A stretch of DNA of 8,032 nucleotides from an uncultured Eggerthellaceae bacterium (GTDB lineage: Bacteria > Actinomycetota > Coriobacteriia > Coriobacteriales > Eggerthellaceae), in the NCBI GenBank assembly GCA_946631805.1, contig CAMPAJ010000072.1:1-8032 (forward strand), in the 5' to 3' direction. A model generated the notes under the pieces. The model saw nothing but the letters and a program-made list of their open reading frames with translations, had not been told where the DNA came from and made no database searches. The first letter of the stretch is position 1. The number at the start of each line of letters is the position of its first letter. Made by a program: the position numbers and the translations under genes. This document shows, one piece after another, positions 1 to 5,562 of this stretch.

Positions 1-498
1 GTAAGCAACGGAACCGTCAGTCTTGCCTTTTCCATGCGCAAGGACCAGATACAAGCCATCCTCAAGACCGCCAATTTCTGCCAGACCGTCTTCCTGAACA
101 ATGGCGTTCCCCTTCTCTGTTAAGGTTGCCATCCCCTCCAAAGCGTCAGCTAGCTTTTTCCAATTCTCAGTCGAAGGATTGTCAATCAATTCCTGCAACG
201 ATTTTCCTTCGCCGCTCGTTGCGAACTGCCCTACTAGCTTGTAAGAAAACGTTTCGAATGTTGCGTCTGCTGTAGCGTCGGCAACTTTAATAACGTCCAG
301 CACAAGGTTGACATCGCCATTAGCAATGTCGTTCTTTAGGTCTTCGTTTCCCGTAGCGTTTACCGTTAGGGTATTGCCCCCCTCGGGCGGGTTCCACCAG
401 TTACCCGCTGCAAATGCTGCAGTTCCCCCGAATGCGAGCACGGCAACCACGCACGCCACGATGGCGAAAACACTCAAGTGTTTGCTTGTTCTCTGCAC
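1..498 (-). CDS. Pilin-like secreted surface protein, N-terminal part (runs off left edge)
   Basis: The visible part is 166 codons starting at GTG, and the frame stays open to the window edge. Residues 1-31 form a clear Sec signal peptide: a basic start (Arg3, Lys6, His7), a hydrophobic stretch LSVFAIVACVVAVLAF, and a likely cleavage site after AFA at about residue 30. The exported part opens with NWWNPPEGGNTLTVNA. It continues with NLVLDVIKVADATADATF and, near residue 150, LEDGLYLVLAHGKG, a pattern I associate with LPXTG-anchored pilin and adhesin subunits of Gram-positive bacteria. The sortase-recognition C-terminus lies outside the window, so cell-wall anchoring is inferred. The class C sortase gene ends only 27 bases upstream on the same strand, which supports a role as a pilus subunit. 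Codon use is less GC-rich than in the neighbours. Family assignment is moderate; the export signal is secure. Confidence 0.8.
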   Translation of the reverse strand, partial: MQRTSKHLSVFAIVACVVAVLAFGGTAAFAAGNWWNPPEGGNTLTVNATGNEDLKNDIANGDVNLVLDVIKVADATADATFETFSYKLVGQFATSGEGKSLQELIDNPSTENWKKLADALEGMATLTEKGNAIVQEDGLAEIGGLEDGLYLVLAHGKGKTDGSVAY

Positions 499-505
499 GG
501 GCTCT

Positions 506-512
506 ACCTCCT
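506..512 (-). promoter_or_regulatory. Strong ribosome binding site fixing the pilin GTG start
   Basis: The minus strand reads AGGAGGT, then seven bases, then GTG at 498. No ATG lies near the signal peptide, so this near-perfect Shine-Dalgarno sequence decides the start. It lies in the 27-base gap after the sortase stop codon, so the pilin can be translated from a shared sortase-pilin transcript. Confidence 0.8.
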
Positions 513-525
513 TCGTCTTCCCCTG

Positions 526-1923
526 CTAATCGTTCTTGTTAGCGCCACTTGCAGCTTCGTCAACTGCACGAACGTGCTCTTTCAGCGCGTTGGTGGCGCG
601 TTCCTTATTCAGCTCGGGTCGCTTCACACGATAGTATATCAACATGCCCACCAGGAACATGAAGAGTATGGGCACCGCCACCGCGGGGATGGCGATGTAC
701 CGCGGGATCTGAACGGCCTCGGCCGTCACAACATCGGCGCCCGCGATGTTGTCGATCCTATGTCCACGCACCAACAGGCGGTGCGTATTGACACCATAAG
801 GCGTGCACGTGATGAGCGTGCAGTAGTCCTGACCCTGGTCGATGCCCAAGTTCGAAAGATCCGTGGGCAACACGATGCGGATCTGGTCCACTTCGTAGGT
901 CACGGTCTGGTCCAGCACCGTCACGGTGAAGGTATCGCCTTCGACCAGCTTGTCCAGGTCGGTGAACAGGCGCGCGCTCGGCAGGCCGCGGTGGCCCGAA
1001 ATGACTGCGTGTGTGGTCTCGCCGCCGACCGGAAGGCTCGTGCCTTCCAGGTGCCCGATGGCGATCTGCAGCACCGACTCGTCCATGCCATGGTAGATGG
1101 GGTAGTCAACGTTGATCGCGTTTACCTGCACGTAGCCCATCACGCCATTGCCGGTGAGGTCCAGCAAGCTCTCGTATTCTTTCCTCTCGTCCTCCGTCAT
1201 GTTGAAGCGGCCGCTGTTCTGAGCGAGCCGCTCGTTGTATGCATGCGCGTCATCCAGCATCTTCTGGATGACCTCGGGGTCCGTCTCTTGGACCGCGTTA
1301 ACGTACGTGGCGATTGCGCGCGACTGGTGATAGCTGTTCCACCAGTCCGCGACCGTGGGGTAGGCGATAATTCCCAGACCCACCAGCAGCATGAGCACCG
1401 CGATGATAGTCGACGGCTTGGGCGGGCGGATGACCCTCTTGGGCTTGCCATCCGCGCTCGCGTTGGCCTCGCGGCCTCGACGACCCTTTCGACCCGCGCG
1501 TGCTCCGCGTCCCTTGCGGCCTCCGCGGCCCACTGCCGCGGCGCCCGCAGCGGAAGCTGCAGCGTTTGCGGCCTCGGCGGCTACGTCGACCTCGGCAGCC
1601 TCGTCAGCCTCTGCGGCTTCCTCAGCCTCGTCGGCTTCGTCAATCGCCTCGGAGCTTTCACCAGCTGCTTCGTTCAGCTCCTCAACCTCGTCGGCCTCGC
1701 CAGCCTCGTCAGCGTCGGCGGCTTCCTCAGCCGCGTCGGCGTCGGCGGCTTCCTCAGCCTCGTCAATCACTTCATCCGGTACAGCACCGTCATCCTCAAC
1801 CGATGGCACGTCATCGCGGGGCGCCTGAATATCGGCATCGACGGAATCCTCCGAGGGCATGCTTTCGCCCGCCGGGATGGACTCCTGGTCGTTAACGTTG
1901 TTTATGTCCTTCTGCTCACTCAT
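526..1923 (-). CDS. Class C (pilus-type) sortase with long acidic/basic cytoplasmic extension
   Basis: This 465-residue protein is a transpeptidase of the outer membrane face that would polymerise pilin subunits. The sortase domain spans about residues 190-392. His311 sits in ISGHRG, Cys373 in TLITCTPYG, and Arg382 in NTHRLLVRG, giving the full catalytic triad. The typical class C string HLEGTSLPVGGETTHAVISG precedes the histidine. A transmembrane helix precedes the domain (about 162-181) and a second follows it (about 408-431), as is usual for class C. The oddity is the N-terminus. Residues 1-130 are acidic and alanine-rich, residues 131-164 are Arg/Lys/Gly-rich, and together they make the protein much longer than a typical class C sortase. 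The canonical DP-aromatic lid motif is not visible between AYNERLA and YESLLDL. The ATG at 1923 has only a weak ribosome site; Met22 is an alternative start. The pilin gene follows 27 bases downstream. Confidence 0.93.
   Translation of the reverse strand: MSEQKDINNVNDQESIPAGESMPSEDSVDADIQAPRDDVPSVEDDGAVPDEVIDEAEEAADADAAEEAADADEAGEADEVEELNEAAGESSEAIDEADEAEEAAEADEAAEVDVAAEAANAAASAAGAAAVGRGGRKGRGARAGRKGRRGREANASADGKPKRVIRPPKPSTIIAVLMLLVGLGIIAYPTVADWWNSYHQSRAIATYVNAVQETDPEVIQKMLDDAHAYNERLAQNSGRFNMTEDERKEYESLLDLTGNGVMGYVQVNAINVDYPIYHGMDESVLQIAIGHLEGTSLPVGGETTHAVISGHRGLPSARLFTDLDKLVEGDTFTVTVLDQTVTYEVDQIRIVLPTDLSNLGIDQGQDYCTLITCTPYGVNTHRLLVRGHRIDNIAGADVVTAEAVQIPRYIAIPAVAVPILFMFLVGMLIYYRVKRPELNKERATNALKEHVRAVDEAASGANKND
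1534..1773 (-). repeat. Low-complexity Ala/Glu/Asp-coding repeat in the sortase gene
   Basis: Sortase residues 51-130 are almost only Ala, Glu and Asp with a few Val, Ser, Gly, Leu, Asn and Ile. The DNA is a slippery run of GCN/GAN codons. A perfect 21-base direct repeat occurs at 1712-1732 and 1739-1759, giving two copies of EEAADADxA offset by nine residues. Such a tract can change length by slippage or recombination. The segment is followed by a basic stretch (residues 131-164), so charge switches sharply just before the membrane helix. Confidence 0.8.
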
Positions 1924-2482
1924 ACAGTCTCGTAGGATTTCGCAGCTCGCACCCCGTTTACGCTGTTCTACCCCTCACTAATCCTGACATTTTATTCGTG
2001 GTTACAAAATAAGCCTTAAATCGTCAACCTAAGCCCATTGTGCAGAATTGTCGCGAAGCGGCCGCTAGTTGCATCGCGGCAAAATCACGAGTAATCAGGC
2101 ATTTAACCTAGCGGGGCAAAGAACCTGAGCTGATTCTTTTTTATGACTATTATTACGTATTTGCCTGTTCAGATTGATTTTTGTCCTATTTTCCACATTA
2201 CAAGCCACGCATTTCGAACAATCTTGCCGCTCAGCTTGCGCTTATCGGCAATTCCGCAACGCGCAACATATTGTATAGAGCCTTTATTCCATTCCTAGGA
2301 ATTGTAGCCCCTTATCTGGCCTTTTAATTCCTCGTATGGCTGCTTGCAGCTGAGCCGCAATGCGAGCGAAACCACCGGCACCAAGGCACTTTTGAGGCAT
2401 CAGGGGTTTGCCACCTAGCATTCAGCTGACCGCGGCCGGGCACAAGGCCTTAATCCTGTCTTGCGTGCTGGTGGCGAACAAT
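1924..2482. other. AT-richer intergenic region between sortase and recombinase
   Basis: This 559-base stretch has no convincing gene. It is clearly AT-richer than its surroundings, mainly from about 1960 to 2340. It must hold the promoter of the sortase unit and the 3' end signals of the recombinase transcript, but I see no clean terminator hairpin with a T-run. A perfect 12-base palindrome, ATTCCTAGGAAT, lies at 2291-2302. A 38-codon minus-strand frame (2400 to 2284) starts with ATG ten bases after AGGTGG and ends with residues PDKGLQFLGME. It is too short to call and may be chance or a gene remnant. Confidence 0.6.
1989..2027 (-). promoter_or_regulatory. Possible promoter of the sortase-pilin unit
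   Basis: On the minus strand a good -35 match TTGACG (2022-2027) lies upstream of the sortase. The best -10-like hexamer downstream, TAAAAT (1989-1994), is 27 bases away, which is too far for a standard sigma-70 promoter. At 17 bases only TAACCA is present. The position, about 65-100 bases before the ATG, is sensible, but the pairing is poor, so this is a weak candidate. Confidence 0.25.
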
Positions 2483-4492
2483 CTACCCCTTCGGGATACT
2501 CATTTCATAGTATTCGGTAACGCCCGCCTTGAAGCGAACGGCGCAGCCATCGTTTGTGACGAGCACGTCTTTGACGTAGCGCATGACGAGCTCGTCATCG
2601 AAGCGTTGCATGCGGCCATTTGCGTCAAGCAGACCGACCGGCAGCGGCCGTTGCGTCATTTGGAAGAACTGCTCCTGGTCGTAGCAGGCCAGCTGAGCGT
2701 CGCTTTTGGTAGGAATGTGGAGGCAATTTGCCTGTTCGCGGGCGCTGCGCTTGCTTTGCGGCGTCATTTGGTCCACAAGTTCAAGCAGAAAGCGCACATC
2801 GAGTTCGAGCCGAATGCGATCGAGCGCGTTCGACATGTTGCACCAGGGCCCGCAGACCCGCTGGTCGCTTCGCAGACTGCTGCCAGGGTGGCGGCTCGCG
2901 AATCCGTTGCCCATTTGGCCGTCCTGCAGCTCGGCCGGCACACCCCCGCTCGTATTGCCTGGCAGGCCGCTTTGCGACACGGCAGGAGGCCCACCTTGCG
3001 GCTCGGCAGGAGGCTCGCCTTGCAACTCGGCGGGAGGCTCGCCTCTTAAGGCCTCCTGCAAGCGAATGAGCTCGTCTCGGTGGGCTGGCAGCTTGTTGAA
3101 TGCTTCCACGATTGCCCTTTTGACCTCGGTTTCTGGCACGGGGCGGCACTTGCACGTCGCCTCGCATTCGCGATGGTTGGTCTTCTTGGCGTAGGCGCGG
3201 CTGCGGCAGCGCCAGTCGCTCAGCGAGTCGTCGGGCTTCGTGTAGCGCTTGAGCGTGCGTCCGCAGATGCCGCATTTGAGCCTGCCCGCCAGCGCGCGCT
3301 GCATGCCGCGGTCGATTCGGGGAGCGACGCTTTGCGTGAGGCCGCATTCGAGATCGCATTGCGGCGCCTGCGTTTGCACGTCGGCGCCAGTCAGCGGCGC
3401 GCAGTTGTTCTGCCGGCCCTGCTCCCCCTGGCCCCAAGCGTCCGCTTGCATGGCGAGACCGACTTGCACTGGATCGCATTGCTGCGCCCGCGATGCCCCA
3501 TCGCCAACGGTCGGCAGCGCGCGAACATCCCTTCGCGACGAGCGACGTGCGCGCTCGCTCTGGACCAGCGCGAACACCGACTTGGGCACGATGGGCTCGT
3601 GATCGTCTTCCACGTAGTACTGCGGCAGCTCACCGGTGTTGCGCACGATCTTGCGCGAGAGGAAATCGACGGTGTAGTACTTCTGCAAGAGCAGGTCACC
3701 GCAGTATTTCTCGTTCTCGAGCATCGAGCTTACGGTGCTTTGGTACCACACGCTGCCGCCTTTGGGCGTGGGAATGCCGTCGGCCTGCAGGCGCCGGCCG
3801 ATGGCGGCCGGGCTGAACCCTTCCAAATCCTCGCGAAACCCCCGCCGCACCACCGCCGCCTGCTCCGGAACGATCACGAGTGCGCCTGTGAGCGAGTCTT
3901 TCTCGTAGCCCATGAAGAAAGCCGTGTTCAGGCGGCCTTTCCCTTCGCGCATGCGGTACTGGATGCCCAGGCGCACGTTCTGCGAGATGCTCTGAGACTC
4001 CTGCTGCGCGAGCGACGCCATGATCGAGATGAGCACTTCGCCTTTGGCGTCGAGCGTGTTGATGGCTTCTTTCTCGAAATCGACCGCAATGCCGAGCGCC
4101 TTGAGGTGACGGATGTACTGCAGGCAGTCCAGCGTGTTGCGTGCGAACCGGCTGATGGACTTGGTCACCACGAGGTCGATGCGGCCAGCCTCGCAGTCGG
4201 CGATCATGCGCTTGAACTGCTCGCGGCGCTTCGTGGAGGTACCGGTGATGCCCTCGTCAGCGTAGATGCCCACGAGCTCCCATGCGGGGTTTTCGCTGAT
4301 GAAGGCTTTGTAGTGGCGGCATTGCGCCTCGTAGGAGGTTTCTTGCTCGTCCGAATCGGTCGAAACCCGGCAATACGCCGCCACGCGCAGCGCCCGCCGC
4401 GGCTGCGACGGCGCGATGGTGTGCACCTTCACGTGGGCGCTTGACTGGAATGCTGGCGATTCGTGATTGGTTGCTTGGTGAGTCTTTGCCAT
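2483..4492 (-). CDS. Large serine recombinase (resolvase/invertase family) with expanded C-terminal half
   Basis: This 669-residue site-specific recombinase would cut and rejoin DNA at attachment or inversion sites through a phosphoserine intermediate. The resolvase domain (about 35-175) has the nucleophile Ser44 in AAYCRVSTDS, the conserved KSISRFARNT arginines (about 111-120), and the ISIMASLAQQES motif. The recombinase domain follows (about 190-310; AFFMGYEKD to SSMLENEKYCGDLLLQKYY). A zinc ribbon then begins with KCGIC (Cys407, Cys410; further Cys at 429, 443, 447, 449). Two parts are unusual. A Gln/Cys-containing low-complexity insert lies at about 330-400, and five 8-residue repeats lie at 484-523. 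The C-terminal helix region ends with FDDELVMRYVKDVLV and FKAGVTEYYEM, as in TnpX-like recombinases of mobile elements. An in-frame ATG 13 codons upstream exists, but the ribosome site favours 4492. No partner mobility genes are in the window. Confidence 0.93.
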   Translation of the reverse strand: MAKTHQATNHESPAFQSSAHVKVHTIAPSQPRRALRVAAYCRVSTDSDEQETSYEAQCRHYKAFISENPAWELVGIYADEGITGTSTKRREQFKRMIADCEAGRIDLVVTKSISRFARNTLDCLQYIRHLKALGIAVDFEKEAINTLDAKGEVLISIMASLAQQESQSISQNVRLGIQYRMREGKGRLNTAFFMGYEKDSLTGALVIVPEQAAVVRRGFREDLEGFSPAAIGRRLQADGIPTPKGGSVWYQSTVSSMLENEKYCGDLLLQKYYTVDFLSRKIVRNTGELPQYYVEDDHEPIVPKSVFALVQSERARRSSRRDVRALPTVGDGASRAQQCDPVQVGLAMQADAWGQGEQGRQNNCAPLTGADVQTQAPQCDLECGLTQSVAPRIDRGMQRALAGRLKCGICGRTLKRYTKPDDSLSDWRCRSRAYAKKTNHRECEATCKCRPVPETEVKRAIVEAFNKLPAHRDELIRLQEALRGEPPAELQGEPPAEPQGGPPAVSQSGLPGNTSGGVPAELQDGQMGNGFASRHPGSSLRSDQRVCGPWCNMSNALDRIRLELDVRFLLELVDQMTPQSKRSAREQANCLHIPTKSDAQLACYDQEQFFQMTQRPLPVGLLDANGRMQRFDDELVMRYVKDVLVTNDGCAVRFKAGVTEYYEMSIPKG
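2924..3043 (-). repeat. Five degenerate 24-base tandem repeats in the recombinase gene
   Basis: The units, read on the minus strand, encode GEPPAELQ, GEPPAEPQ, GGPPAVSQ, SGLPGNTS and GGVPAELQ (residues 484-523). The first three are close at DNA level (GGCGAGCCTCC or similar at each start), the fourth is strongly decayed and the fifth is intermediate. The array sits between the zinc ribbon and the C-terminal helical region. It would form a flexible Pro/Gly-rich linker in a place where related recombinases usually have a coiled coil. Confidence 0.85.
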
Positions 4493-4497
4493 TTCTT

Positions 4498-4503
4498 CTC
4501 CTT
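4498..4503 (-). promoter_or_regulatory. Ribosome binding site deciding the recombinase start
   Basis: The minus strand reads AAGGAG, five bases, then ATG at 4492. The more upstream in-frame ATG at 4531 lacks a comparable site and lies inside an inverted repeat (4519-4540). The protein is therefore taken to begin MAKTHQ. Confidence 0.75.
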
Positions 4504-4518
4504 CCCTGAACAGCAAAC

Positions 4519-4540
4519 ACAGTTGCAACATGGCAACTGT
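4519..4540. repeat. Inverted repeat in the recombinase leader
   Basis: ACAGTTGC and GCAACTGT form perfect 8-base arms around a six-base spacer, 26-48 bases upstream of the recombinase ATG. It could be an operator or a leader hairpin. No known regulator motif is recognised. Confidence 0.5.
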
Positions 4541-4566
4541 ATTGCTTGCCTAGGAAAGAGCGGGCA

Positions 4567-4640
4567 ACGTGCAAAAGGGTCGTAGCCATTTGCACGCCTT
4601 GGCTCGCTGACGTGCAAATGGCTACGACCCCTTTGCACGT
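4567..4640. repeat. REP-A inverted pair (BIME-like element)
   Basis: Two 30-base arms (4567-4596 and 4611-4640) are reverse complements with one mismatch (4576 against 4631), separated by 14 bases. Each arm contains a 27-base unit (4569-4595 and 4612-4638) that is itself an imperfect palindrome. It starts GTGCAAA, ends TTTGCAC and has a TACGACC-type centre on one strand. Two small palindromes in opposite orientation with a short linker is the architecture of REP pairs (BIMEs). A third, single unit lies at 6650-6676. No REP-associated transposase gene is in the window. The element sits upstream of the recombinase, so it may also act as a hairpin in transcripts arriving from the MerR gene. Confidence 0.85.
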
Positions 4641-4682
4641 CAGCGGCAGAAGCATCACTAGCTCCATGCTAACGGCGCTTTA

Positions 4683-4717
4683 AATGTGTATTTGGGGTCA
4701 GACCCCAAATACACATT
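4683..4717. repeat. REP-B palindrome, perfect copy
   Basis: This is a perfect inverted repeat with 17-base arms around a single central A at 4700. The core reads GGGGTCAGACCCC, flanked by TGTGTATTT and AAATACACA. The last two bases of the palindrome are part of the TAA stop codon of the MerR gene. A second copy lies at 7568-7602 in the same orientation. In RNA it would form a 17-base-pair stem. It lacks the T-run of a standard intrinsic terminator but could still protect or pause a transcript. Confidence 0.9.
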
Positions 4718-5450
4718 ACGCATTCACAAACGCCGCAACCGCCCGGGAGGCAAACTCGGCGGCGCCTTCGCCGGCGACGGCATTGATGTTGCGCGTGAAA
4801 TCCCCACCCGCACCGTATGCCTGCCCCAACTGGGCAAACACTTCATTGCTGCATGCGTAGTAATGCTCGCTGATAAAACCCTGGATCGCGGCCGCCTGCG
4901 CCAGCGCCTGCTCACCCGCGGGGTCGGCGCCTTCGGCCGCCATGCGCCCGAACGGCACGAACAGCTGCATCAGCTCGTTGCCGAGCGCACGTTCGCCCTC
5001 AGCCGTGCGGCCGGCGCTCTTGCTCTCGTACTCCTGCCACTCGGGCGTGTTCCCCCACGACGCTTTCGCCTGCTCGGCGTACTCGTCGATCTTGCTCGTA
5101 TCGAATGCTTCAAAGCTCATCGTGTTCACCTTCTTTCGCTTGATGTCCTGCGCGAGGCCTATGAGCTTGCCCAGGCGCTCGCGCTTGAGCTCGAGCAGCG
5201 CAATCTGCTGCTCCAACGCGCGCGTTTGGTCGAAATCGGTAGCATCGACGATGCGCTTGATGTCCTTGAGCGAAAACTCCAGCTCGCGAAACAGCAGTAT
5301 CTGCTGCAGGCGTGCCAGGTCGTCGTCGCTGTACAAACGGTAGCCCGTCCGTGAATACTCCGCCGGCCGCAGCAGCCCGATCTTGTCGTAGTAGCGCAGC
5401 GTGCGGATGCTCACCCCCGCAAGCGCGCTCACTTCGTGCACCGTTTTCAT
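4716..5450 (-). CDS. TipA-type MerR family transcriptional regulator
   Basis: This 244-residue regulator has an N-terminal MerR winged helix-turn-helix, MKTVHEVSALAGVSIRTLRYYDKIGLL, followed by SRTGYRLYSDDDLARLQQI. A dimerisation coiled coil spans about residues 75-105. The C-terminal part (about 115-244; WGNTPEWQEYESK onward, ending NAVAGEGAAEFASRAVAAFVN) matches the TipAS ligand-binding domain, which in TipA and Mta relatives binds thiopeptide-like or other drugs. Two tandem ATG codons occur at 5453 and 5450. The GAGG ribosome site is only two bases from the first and five from the second, so 5450 is chosen. A 19-base-spaced promoter with a dyad operator lies directly upstream, which predicts autoregulation and activation by DNA untwisting. 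No efflux pump or other obvious target is adjacent. The TAA stop overlaps the REP-B palindrome. Confidence 0.93.
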   Translation of the reverse strand: MKTVHEVSALAGVSIRTLRYYDKIGLLRPAEYSRTGYRLYSDDDLARLQQILLFRELEFSLKDIKRIVDATDFDQTRALEQQIALLELKRERLGKLIGLAQDIKRKKVNTMSFEAFDTSKIDEYAEQAKASWGNTPEWQEYESKSAGRTAEGERALGNELMQLFVPFGRMAAEGADPAGEQALAQAAAIQGFISEHYYACSNEVFAQLGQAYGAGGDFTRNINAVAGEGAAEFASRAVAAFVNA

Positions 5451-5515
5451 CATTACCTCGTTTCGTCGACCGTCGCCGTGGCATCATCGTGGCGCATACC
5501 CTTTCGACGACACTT

Positions 5516-5546
5516 ACGGTAAACCATGACGTTGCGTTAGGGTCAA
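5516..5546 (-). promoter_or_regulatory. MerR-type promoter with 19-base spacer and dyad operator
   Basis: On the minus strand -35 TTGACC (5541-5546) is followed after exactly 19 bases by TACCGT (5516-5521). Between and overlapping them lies an imperfect dyad (5523-5543): ACCCTAACG, three bases CAA, then CGTCATGGT, with seven of nine positions symmetric. An over-long spacer carrying a dyad is the hallmark of promoters activated by MerR family proteins. The site lies about 65 bases upstream of the MerR ATG and just after the Fic gene, so it most likely drives and autoregulates the regulator itself. Confidence 0.75.
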
Positions 5547-5562
5547 GAGAAGTTTTCTTACC

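Noticed and set aside
478..1935. Long plus-strand open frame (485 codons) opposite the sortase gene
   Set aside because: It is antisense to a gene with an intact catalytic triad; its protein is a low-complexity shadow of GC-rich codons with no recognisable domain or ribosome site.
2121..2142. Hairpin followed by six T residues, read as a plus-strand terminator
   Set aside because: The stem has only about five pairs with a mismatch and no plus-strand gene precedes it.
3080..4444. Long plus-strand open frame (454 codons) opposite the recombinase gene
   Set aside because: It lies fully antisense to a clear serine recombinase; composition is that of a third-position shadow and no motif is visible.
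4567..4717. CRISPR array or intrinsic terminator for the palindrome cluster
   Set aside because: There are no regularly spaced direct repeats with unique spacers, and no T-run follows the stems; nested inverted units fit REP-type repeats better.
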